A stretch of 64,000 bases of DNA from an uncultured Candidatus Entotheonella sp. (GTDB taxonomy: Bacteria; Tectomicrobia; Entotheonellia; Entotheonellales; Entotheonellaceae). The stretch spans positions 4,201,489 to 4,265,488 of the forward strand of contig OY282375.1 in NCBI GenBank assembly GCA_958295825.1. Direction: 5' to 3'. Of the stretch, positions 55,866 through 64,000 are shown in pieces (position 1 is the stretch's first letter; each line of letters opens with the position of its first letter). The position numbers were made by a program, and so were the translations under genes. Below the pieces are notes generated by a model that made no database searches, was not told the origin of the DNA, and saw only the letters and a list, made by a program, of their open reading frames with translations.

Positions 55866-56129
55866 CTAGCTTTGGGCCTGTTCCAGGACCTGTTTGGCCT
55901 GCTCTTCCGTCAGGCGACTCATCTTGGTAGTCAATCGCTCCAACTCTTCCGACTCGACCTCGGCGTCCAGCCAAGCATCCAGCACCGACTTGCGGATACG
56001 CCAGCGTCCGTCTGTCTGCTCCCCGGCAATCTCTCCCGATTCGAGCATTTCGTAGATCGCCTCAAGCTTCAATCCGGTATAGTCGGCGGCCTGCCAAGGG
56101 GCCAGGAAGGCTTCCCGTGATACGCGCAT
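55866..56129 (-). CDS. Excisionase-like helix-turn-helix protein
   Basis: The 87-residue protein has a MerR/excisionase-type winged helix (PWQAADYTGLKLEAIYEMLE, then GRWRIRKSVLDAWLDAE) followed by an acidic helical tail (LTTKMSRLTEEQAKQVLEQA). Such proteins bind DNA as recombination directionality factors or small regulators. No integrase is nearby, so a regulatory role is more likely. The gene stands alone between the lyase-superfamily gene and the rRNA methyltransferase gene. Confidence 0.75.
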   Translation of the reverse strand: MRVSREAFLAPWQAADYTGLKLEAIYEMLESGEIAGEQTDGRWRIRKSVLDAWLDAEVESEELERLTTKMSRLTEEQAKQVLEQAQS

Positions 56130-56210
56130 TGCGGCATTCCTTATGAGGTTGTAGGCATGTTCTGGCGCCGTAACGGAGGCGCTATGGCGCGGCGGGATTG
56201 TAGCACAGCG

Positions 56211-57596
56211 TCACGCCTCGTTCGGGCCGGGTGGCGCCGTGTGGCTGAGGGTGGCCAAGCATTCAACGTGGTAGGTCTGCGGAAACATGTCCAGCGGCTG
56301 CACGCTCTCGGTACGGTAGCCGAGGTCGGTCAGCAAGCGCAGGTCGCGGGCGAGGGTCGGGGGGCTGCACGAGACGTAGGCGAGCCGCGGAACGCGCATC
56401 TTAGCGAGGGCCTCGAGGGTCTGCGGGCGGCAGCCGGCGCGCGGGGGATCGAGCACGGCGACTTGGGGGCGGATGCCCTGCGCCAGGTAACGATACAGAA
56501 TGCGCTCCACCTTTCCGGTGCGAAATTCGCAGTTGGCGATGCCAAGCGCAGCCGCCTGCCGGGCGGCGAGAAGCGTCGCTTGGCGGTTGCTCTCCACGGC
56601 ATGCACCACCGCACAGTGCGGCGCCAGGGTCAACGCGATGGAGCCGCCGCCGCTGTAGAGGTCGAGGACGACGTCATCAGGCTGCAGTCGCGCGGCGGTG
56701 CGCACCAAGCCGTATAACCGTTCGGCCTGTGCGCTGTTGACCTGAAAAAAGGCTTCCGGTTCGATATGAAACCGCAGGTCGCCAATGCGTTCGTGGATGA
56801 CGGCGCTGCCGGCAAGGTGGGTTGTGATGCCGTCGAACACGGCCGGCGCCGTTGTCGCCTTGCGGTGCATCAGCAGGCCGGTAGCCAGGTCGCGCAGGCT
56901 TTCCCAGAGTTGGCGCTGCACGGGCGCCGGCAGTTCCTCCCGTACGATGACTGTGACCAATGCCTCGCCGGTGCGCTGCCCCACCTGAACCTGCACTTGA
57001 TGCAAGACCCGCCGCAGCGCCGGCTCCCGCCCCGCCAAGCTGCGCACGCGGGCCATCACCGCGTCAATGCGCGTGTCGCCGATGCGGCACTGTGGCACGT
57101 CGAGCACGGCGGATTTGCCGCGTTCGATCAGCCCGAGGGCGTTGCTGTCCGCGTCGAAATGGTAAAGGGCCTTGTTGCGGTACCCAAACGGTTGCGGACT
57201 CGCCAGCGTCGGCAAAACCGGCACGTCAGGCAGCTTGCCGATGCGTGTCAGGCAGTCGTGCACCTGTTGGGCCTTGTTGGCCAGTTGATCGTTGTACCCG
57301 AGGTGTTGCAGGTGGCAGCCGCCGCAGCGTTCGTACAGGGGACACGGCGCCGGCACCCGCAGCGGCGACGCCTCCCGCAGCGTCAGCAATTCCGCAAAGG
57401 CGTGGCGCTTTCTCCGTTCGGTAAAGCGAGCGTCAACCACGTCGCCCGGCAGGGTGCGCGGCACGAACACGGCGAGCCCGTCGAGATGTCCAACCCCTTG
57501 TCCGCCGTGCGCCAGGCGGGTAATCTCCAGAGTGCCTTCGATTGGCTCAACGGGCGTCAGCTCAGGCGTCGGGCGCGGTTGTCGGCGTCGCGGCAT
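56211..57596 (-). CDS. rlmD: 23S rRNA (uracil-C5)-methyltransferase, RlmD/TrmA family
   Basis: The 461-residue protein begins with a TRAM domain (IEGTLEITRLAHGGQGVGHL). It has an iron-sulfur cluster site with CPLYERCGGC (Cys85, 91, 94) and VPQCRIG. The AdoMet site is VVLDLYSGGGSIALTL, and VAVLDPPRAGC and AYVSCSPPTLARDLRLL hold the nucleophilic cysteine. It methylates C5 of a uridine in 23S rRNA (RlmD at U1939 is the usual assignment; RlmC or TrmA-type specificity is possible). The start at 57596 precedes the TRAM domain by a short basic tail. Confidence 0.88.
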   Translation of the reverse strand: MPRRRQPRPTPELTPVEPIEGTLEITRLAHGGQGVGHLDGLAVFVPRTLPGDVVDARFTERRKRHAFAELLTLREASPLRVPAPCPLYERCGGCHLQHLGYNDQLANKAQQVHDCLTRIGKLPDVPVLPTLASPQPFGYRNKALYHFDADSNALGLIERGKSAVLDVPQCRIGDTRIDAVMARVRSLAGREPALRRVLHQVQVQVGQRTGEALVTVIVREELPAPVQRQLWESLRDLATGLLMHRKATTAPAVFDGITTHLAGSAVIHERIGDLRFHIEPEAFFQVNSAQAERLYGLVRTAARLQPDDVVLDLYSGGGSIALTLAPHCAVVHAVESNRQATLLAARQAAALGIANCEFRTGKVERILYRYLAQGIRPQVAVLDPPRAGCRPQTLEALAKMRVPRLAYVSCSPPTLARDLRLLTDLGYRTESVQPLDMFPQTYHVECLATLSHTAPPGPNEA

Positions 57597-57628
57597 GGCG
57601 GACCTCAATGAAGGAAGGATAACTGGCA

Positions 57629-57980
57629 ATGTGGCCGGCGGTTCTCACCGTGTTGGCGTTTGCCATTGTGATGGCGCACGTCGAAACCATGATCGTCGTG
57701 TACCTGCGGCGGCTGTACTATCCCGGCGGCGATGCGCGTCTGGACAGCCCAGATGGCGGCGTGTCTCATCATCATCGCCTCATTTACGCTCGACGTGCTG
57801 CCGCGGCTGCCGGACCACGGCGCCCTGCTGAGCGAGTGGGTTCCCACGACCTACCGCTGGGTGGATGCTGGCACTCGGCCAAGCGCTCGCTATCACGACG
57901 TTCGCCGCGTGGGCGTGGCGGGCGTATCGTGAATCGTAACCCGCTGTTGTTGGAACGTCGGATTACGCTACGCTAATCCT
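57629..57980 (+). pseudogene. Remnant of a small membrane protein
   Basis: The frame from 57629 reads WPAVLTVLAFAIVMAHVETM and VVYLRRLYYPGGDARL, a membrane helix start seen in a family of uncharacterised four-helix membrane proteins, then runs out of hydrophobic sequence. A second frame at 57732-57932 gives another membrane segment (MAACLIIIASFTLDVLPRLP) that would fit the same protein after a frameshift, but the middle is missing. It is decayed. Confidence 0.4.
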
Positions 57981-57982
57981 AC

Positions 57983-59827
57983 CTACTCTGCCCCGTCGTG
58001 CAACGCCTCATACACCGCCGCCGCCACCCGCTGCGGCACGCCGGGCACGGCTTGCAGGTCGTTTAGAGAGGCTTCGCGCACCTGTTTCAGACTCCCGAAA
58101 TGCCGCAAAAGCTGCACCTTCCGCTTCTCACCTATCCCCGCAATCTCTTCCAGGTGCGAATGCAGCCGCTGCTTGCTGCGCAACTTCTTGTGATAGGTCA
58201 CGGCAAAGCGGTGGGCCTCATCTCGAACGCGCTGCAACAAGAACAGGGCTGGCGCGTGGTTCGGAAAGATGACCGCGTTCTTGCGGCCCGGACGGTAAAA
58301 CTTCTCATCGCTGTGCCACCTGTCGCCGCTCCCCTCGTCCACCTTCAGACGGCTCTTGGCAATGCCGACCACGTCCAGTTCGCTCAGCCCCAATTCCTCC
58401 AAAATGCGCACAGCCATGCTCAGTTGTCCCTTGCCGCCGTCCACCATGAGCAGGTCCGGCAAATCGTCCTCTGCCAGCGCTCGCCGATAGCGCCGCCCCA
58501 GCACCTCCAGCATCATGCCGTAGTCGTTCGGCCCTTCCAGGGTGCGGATGCGATAGCGCCGATAGCGCTGCTTTGCCGGCTGCCCGTCCTGGAAGCACAC
58601 CATCGACCCCACCGACTGCGTGCCGCTGATGTTGGAAATATCGAAACACTCGATGCGGCGCGGCAGAACTTGCAGGCGAAATCGCTTTTGCAGGTCCTCC
58701 AAGGCTCTCTGCTGTTGCTCCTCGGCGTCCTGCTCCTTCTCGTACGACAGCCGGGCGTTGGTCATAGCCAGCCGCACCAGATGCTGCTTGTCCCCCTTTT
58801 GCGGCACGCGCACAGACACCTGTCGGCCCTTTTGCTCGCTGAGCAGTTCCGCCAGCGAGTCGGCGTCCTCCAGGTCGCACGGCAGCAGCACCTCACGTGG
58901 AATGTGCGGGTTGGTCGTGTAGTACTGATTGATGAACGAGCTTAGCACCTCGGTCTCCGGCACCAGCTGGCGCGTGAACGTGTAGGCGCGACCGCCGACG
59001 AGTTGCCCGCTTCTCACGTTGAGCGTCTGGATCTGCACCGTATCGCCGGCGCGGTGGTAGCCGAAAATGTCCTGGTCGCGCTGCTTCAACAAATTCATGC
59101 GCTGCTTGCCCATCGTCTCTTCCACCGCCTGCAAGCGCCGGTACAACCGCCCTGCCTCTTCAAAGCGTAATTCCTCGGACGCCTTGCCGATTTCGGCCTT
59201 CAGCGTCTTGACCAGCTCGTCGCTCTTGCCCTGTAAATGCAGCACCACCTGCCCCACCAGCTCGCGGTACGTCTCCGCGGTGGTGAAGCCTTCCACGCAC
59301 GGCGCCACGCATTGGCCGATTTCGTAGTACAGACACGGGCGCGTGCGGCTGTTGAACACCGCGTCGGTGCACGAGCGGATGGGAAACACGCGGTACAGGC
59401 CGCGTAGCGTCTCGCGCACCGCCTGGCTGGAGGCGTACGGCCCGAAATACAGCGCCTTGTCGGTGCCGGCGCGCCGCACCACCGTCAGGCGCGGATACGT
59501 CTGCCGTGGGTCGAGCCGCAGGTGGACGTAGTTCTTGTCGTCGCGCAGGTTGATGTTGAAGCGTGGCTTGTGTTTCTTGATGAGGGTGTTTTCGAGGATG
59601 AGGGCCTCTTTTTCGGTGTTGGTAACCAGAAAGTCGATATCGACCACCGAGGGCAGGCCGAGGCGGATGTGAAAGCGCGGGTCGCCGGCCTGTGAGTAGT
59701 ACTGCCGCACCCGGCTGCGCAGGTTCTTGGCCTTACCGACGTAGACCACTTTGCCATCGGCGTTCTTCATCAGATACACGCCCGGCGCGCGCGGGAAGCG
59801 TTCAATCTGAGCGCGGACATCCGGCAC
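57983..59827 (-). CDS. uvrC: Excinuclease ABC subunit C
   Basis: The 614-residue nuclease makes both incisions in nucleotide excision repair. The GIY-YIG domain is GVYLMKNADGKVVYVGKAKN (from about residue 16). The UVR/UvrB-binding motif lies near LRFEEAGRLYRRLQAVEETM. The C-terminal RNase H-like domain has RRIECFDISNISGTQSVGSM and LMVDGGKGQLSMAV, and the helix-hairpin-helix ends it (IAGIGEKRKVQLLRHFGSLK). The start is GTG 59827, chosen because GGAG stands 8 bases upstream and the upstream open frame runs into a repeat element. uvrB lies upstream on the same strand. Confidence 0.93.
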   Translation of the reverse strand: MPDVRAQIERFPRAPGVYLMKNADGKVVYVGKAKNLRSRVRQYYSQAGDPRFHIRLGLPSVVDIDFLVTNTEKEALILENTLIKKHKPRFNINLRDDKNYVHLRLDPRQTYPRLTVVRRAGTDKALYFGPYASSQAVRETLRGLYRVFPIRSCTDAVFNSRTRPCLYYEIGQCVAPCVEGFTTAETYRELVGQVVLHLQGKSDELVKTLKAEIGKASEELRFEEAGRLYRRLQAVEETMGKQRMNLLKQRDQDIFGYHRAGDTVQIQTLNVRSGQLVGGRAYTFTRQLVPETEVLSSFINQYYTTNPHIPREVLLPCDLEDADSLAELLSEQKGRQVSVRVPQKGDKQHLVRLAMTNARLSYEKEQDAEEQQQRALEDLQKRFRLQVLPRRIECFDISNISGTQSVGSMVCFQDGQPAKQRYRRYRIRTLEGPNDYGMMLEVLGRRYRRALAEDDLPDLLMVDGGKGQLSMAVRILEELGLSELDVVGIAKSRLKVDEGSGDRWHSDEKFYRPGRKNAVIFPNHAPALFLLQRVRDEAHRFAVTYHKKLRSKQRLHSHLEEIAGIGEKRKVQLLRHFGSLKQVREASLNDLQAVPGVPQRVAAAVYEALHDGAE

Positions 59828-59910
59828 GGGTCGTCTCCGGGAATAGCGGTTAGTGGCCAGTGGTGAGTCAACCCTTAAAACCAGCGACTGACGTTTGGGG
59901 AAACCAAAAC

Positions 59911-60104
59911 TTGGGAGTGCGGGCTTCCAGCCCGCTAAGCGGAGCCCTGTGGGCAAGATGCCCGCGCTCCCGGAGAGGCATCGCGATTTACAACCACCCT
60001 CCAAGACCAGTAGGGTGCTGATTTCTGGCATCCCCATTGACACCCGTGCCAAGCCGGCGACTCATACGACCGTAGGGTTGCTCTTGTTAATGTCAACAGG
60101 CCCT
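59911..60104 (-). repeat. Composite repeat, copy 2, between uvrB and uvrC
   Basis: This is an inverted copy of about 190 bp of the element at 21593-21902. The complement starts with AGGGCCTGTTGACATTAAC (60086-60104) and continues through the same palindromic units (GAGCGCGGGCATCTTGCCCA-like and the mirrored GCGGGCTGGAAGCCCGCACT). The far terminus is missing. Its terminus ends 5 bases after the uvrB stop codon, so the element sits exactly in the uvrB-uvrC gap and has lengthened it. If uvrB and uvrC are cotranscribed, the mRNA contains its hairpins. Confidence 0.75.
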
Positions 60105-60109
60105 AGTCA

Positions 60110-62116
<2,007 letters not shown>

Positions 62117-62229
62117 GTGCGTTCTCGGGGGATTCAGCTGGATAGGGTCTCGTTGCGCTCGCTTCCCCCACTCCCGAGCCTTCCCCACAGAGGGAGGAAT
62201 TGCCCCAATCACGGAATATGTGTCAGCCC

Positions 62230-62252
62230 CCCTCTCCCCTGGCAGGAGAGGG
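62230..62252. repeat. Palindromic intergenic repeat upstream of uvrB
   Basis: CCCTCTCC and GGAGAGGG form an 8-bp stem with a CCTGGCA loop, followed by TTGGGGTGAGAGGG. This is the widespread CCCTCTCC...GGAGAGGGTTGGGGTGAGGG type of extragenic repeat. It lies in the gap between the transketolase-like gene and uvrB and may affect transcript ends. Confidence 0.7.
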
Positions 62253-62298
62253 TTGGGGTGAGAGGGAGCGAGGAAACACAGGGGGTCGAGATCGAAAC

Positions 62299-64000
62299 TC
62301 AATCAAGCGCCGCCAGCAACTCCCGCTGGCTGCTCAGACGCTGCTCGCGCTCGGCGGCAAAACGCTGGATACTGGCGAAAATGGACTCCGAATCCAGGTG
62401 TGCCTCAGCGATAACGTCGGCCTCGGTGCCGCCGGTCAGCCATTGGTTGTCCCAATCGGATGTCAGCGAATACGCATCGGTCAGCGGGCCGACGTCGCGG
62501 ATGGCCCACATGCGACGGGTGCCGGTGCTCACCATCATAAGGTCGTAACGCGCTTCGGGCGGCAGCACCGATCGGCGATAGGCGTCCGGCTGACGGTCGA
62601 ACAGGTCCTCACTCACCGCCGCGATGATCTTGACGTTGACGCCCGCCTCTTCCAGGCGCGGCATCACCTTGACGAGGTTGACGGTGGAGTTGGACCCCTG
62701 TGCTACGACATAGCCGTGCCGCGGCCGACCCGGCGCGAAGTCACGGATGACGTACAGGCCCTTAGACGCCGCCTTGAGGTCGGTGTCGGCAAAGTGGCTG
62801 CGGTCGGCGACGGGAAAATCGGGGCGCGCCACTTCAAGAATGATGACGCCGACTTTCGGGTCGCGGGCGGCGATTTCCGCCGCGGCGAAATAGCCCGGCG
62901 CCACGTCGTTGTAATCCCAGAAGCTGAGATGAATAGCCTGGCCGCGCGGGAACAGCTTCCACACCTGCGGCGCGAAAATGCCGAAGTGGGTGCGCGCGTC
63001 GGCCGCCGTCTCCGGCCCGGAATGGCCGGCCAGAATGTGCAGCACTCCCATGCGGAAGCGGCTGTCCTGGCTCTGCTGGCTCCATACCCGGGCCGGCAGG
63101 TACATGAGCGGCGTGAAGGCGCCGTAGGTGCCGCTCAGCGCCCAAAGACCGGCGAATTGTTGCGGGTTCAGACTCGCGCTCTGGCTCACCAGCCCGATCG
63201 CCGACGAGGCGTTGCCGGCTTCCTGGATCGGCGCCTTGAAGCGGGTGCCCAAGGGGTTGTCGTCGGCGTGATAATGGCCCCACAGGCTGCCGTGCTCGAC
63301 GTTGATGGATTCCGACAGGTCGGCGGCGAGGGTGATGAAGCGATTGTCGGTCACGTAATTGACCCACTTGATGATTTCCGAAATCCCCCGCCGCGTGCCG
63401 GCCACCTCGCCCGCCTCGCGGAAAAGCTGGATGCCCACTTCCTTGTCGGCCTTGGACAGCGGGTTGTGCACCGTGACGGTCTGCGGCTCGATCGGCAGGT
63501 TGCGGACTTGCAGGCGGTCATCGAGAAAGGGGTCGTGTTTCGTGTCGATACGCGTCGGGGTATCGTCACGCACCGTGTCGCCAATATCCACCAAGCGGTC
63601 GGCGAGCCAATCGCCCAGGCCGTTGCGGTCCAGCACCGACATCACCACGTCGATATTGGTCTTGAACTGGATCAGTCGCTCGCGCGTGTCGCTCACCGCG
63701 CCGTCGTGGATGCCCTGGAACTCGACGCCGTAGTACTTCTCGAAGGTCTCGGCGAGGGCGACGAAGTACTCGCTGTTCATCTTCATGGCGTAGGGGTGGC
63801 TGGCGTAACTGACCAGTTGATCGCCGTAGCCGGGAATCTTGCCCTGCACCGCCGCCGGCCAGTAACCCTTCACCGTTCTGCCGAGCACGATCATCGGTCG
63901 GCGGTCGCTGGCGTCCCAATCCTCCATGGTCTTCAGGGCAGCGAGAATCTGGTCGTAGTCATTGCCGTCGTCGAGCGCGAAGACGTTCCAGCCGTATGAC
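62299..64000 (-). CDS. Transketolase-like thiamine-diphosphate enzyme (partial, C-terminal part)
   Basis: The gene enters from the right edge; the frame stays open to position 64000 ([20 protein letters not shown] precedes the first internal Met). Present are [20 protein letters not shown], the Pyr domain with [20 protein letters not shown], a helix around [20 protein letters not shown], and the C-terminal transketolase domain (DEDLF-like [10 protein letters not shown]). It would transfer two-carbon units or act on 2-oxo acids. VLGRTVKG and the Pyr-domain layout favour transketolase over homodimeric pyruvate dehydrogenase E1, although the sequence is atypical of the textbook enzyme. The start and catalytic N-terminal ThDP motif (GDG...N) lie outside the window. 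Confidence 0.7.
   Translation of the reverse strand, partial: SYGWNVFALDDGNDYDQILAALKTMEDWDASDRRPMIVLGRTVKGYWPAAVQGKIPGYGDQLVSYASHPYAMKMNSEYFVALAETFEKYYGVEFQGIHDGAVSDTRERLIQFKTNIDVVMSVLDRNGLGDWLADRLVDIGDTVRDDTPTRIDTKHDPFLDDRLQVRNLPIEPQTVTVHNPLSKADKEVGIQLFREAGEVAGTRRGISEIIKWVNYVTDNRFITLAADLSESINVEHGSLWGHYHADDNPLGTRFKAPIQEAGNASSAIGLVSQSASLNPQQFAGLWALSGTYGAFTPLMYLPARVWSQQSQDSRFRMGVLHILAGHSGPETAADARTHFGIFAPQVWKLFPRGQAIHLSFWDYNDVAPGYFAAAEIAARDPKVGVIILEVARPDFPVADRSHFADTDLKAASKGLYVIRDFAPGRPRHGYVVAQGSNSTVNLVKVMPRLEEAGVNVKIIAAVSEDLFDRQPDAYRRSVLPPEARYDLMMVSTGTRRMWAIRDVGPLTDAYSLTSDWDNQWLTGGTEADVIAEAHLDSESIFASIQRFAAEREQRLSSQRELLAALD

Noticed and set aside
59828..60052. 75-residue N-terminal extension of UvrC
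   Set aside because: The extension is translated from the composite repeat, has no UvrC similarity, and a GTG with a good ribosome-binding site starts the GIY-YIG domain.
62117..62302. 62-residue N-terminal extension of UvrB
   Set aside because: It crosses a palindromic intergenic repeat; the ATG at 62116 matches the conserved start of the family.
62200..63999. 599-codon plus-strand frame opposite the transketolase-like gene
   Set aside because: It is the antisense shadow of a clearly recognisable gene in GC-rich DNA; the minus strand has the conserved motifs.

Overview
The window is a GC-rich bacterial chromosome segment. It opens with the 3' end of a 23S rRNA gene and a 5S rRNA gene, and then carries about 40 protein genes in compact operons separated by islands of decayed mobile DNA. 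The cell wall and envelope genes (PBP1A, an LpoA-like lipoprotein, a MenA/MenB/UbiE menaquinone set, an RND exporter with a LolA-like protein and an outer-membrane barrel, a DUF4105 protein) indicate a Gram-negative, menaquinone-using bacterium. SelA and SelB show that it can insert selenocysteine. A proteobacterial (delta-like) or related candidate-phylum host fits, but the genus cannot be named from the sequence alone.

Layout. 1-5.5 kb: end of an rRNA operon whose 23S-5S spacer holds a small inverted-repeat element, then an IS630 remnant, an IS1595-family transposon carrying a broken methyltransferase/nuclease gene, an IS5-type fragment, a MutT-like Nudix gene and a beta-class DNA methyltransferase whose likely endonuclease partner has been deleted down to a 69-residue stub. 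5.6-9.5 kb: manC, khpA and an LpoA-like lipoprotein gene, the last overlapping tail to tail with pbp1A. 9.5-17.2 kb: a minus-strand housekeeping operon (pseudouridine synthase, a secreted LPP20/FlgT-like protein, yicC, gmk, coaBC, family-4 uracil-DNA glycosylase, pbp1A). 17.4-21.4 kb: selA-selB and an AhpD-like gene. 21.5-24.2 kb: a composite repeat, a decayed sugar dehydrogenase-cytochrome c fusion gene, and a structured leader ending in an intrinsic terminator. 24.3-31 kb: a biotin carboxylase/BCCP fusion, a CNNM/HlyC-type protein, MgtE, a small Cys-motif protein and a macrodomain protein. 31-39.5 kb: a type-2-like IleRS with an altered HIGH motif, a SorAB-like sulfite dehydrogenase pair, and menA-menB-ubiE. 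39.7-49.5 kb: IS5 copies in three states of decay, a frameshifted DUF4105 gene, a KefB-type antiporter, an SCP-x-like thiolase, and a second, rearranged copy of the IS1595 transposon. 49.5-54 kb: the RND/LolA-like/beta-barrel operon. 54-64 kb: a frameshifted coiled-coil membrane protein, an isocitrate-lyase-superfamily enzyme, an excisionase-like protein, an RlmD-type rRNA methyltransferase, uvrC and uvrB with an inserted repeat between them, and the 3' part of a transketolase-like gene running off the window.

The strongest leads are these: a small-element family with the terminus AGGGCCTGTTGACATT, one member of which sits inside the rRNA operon; the IS1595 transposon with a methyltransferase plus PD-(D/E)XK nuclease passenger, present twice; a multi-helix RNA with its own terminator ahead of the biotin carboxylase; an IleRS with GXHH in place of HXGH; a CoaBC whose decarboxylase half lacks its usual catalytic motifs; and a dehydrogenase-cytochrome fusion split by an in-frame TAG. 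No CRISPR array and no tRNA gene were seen.
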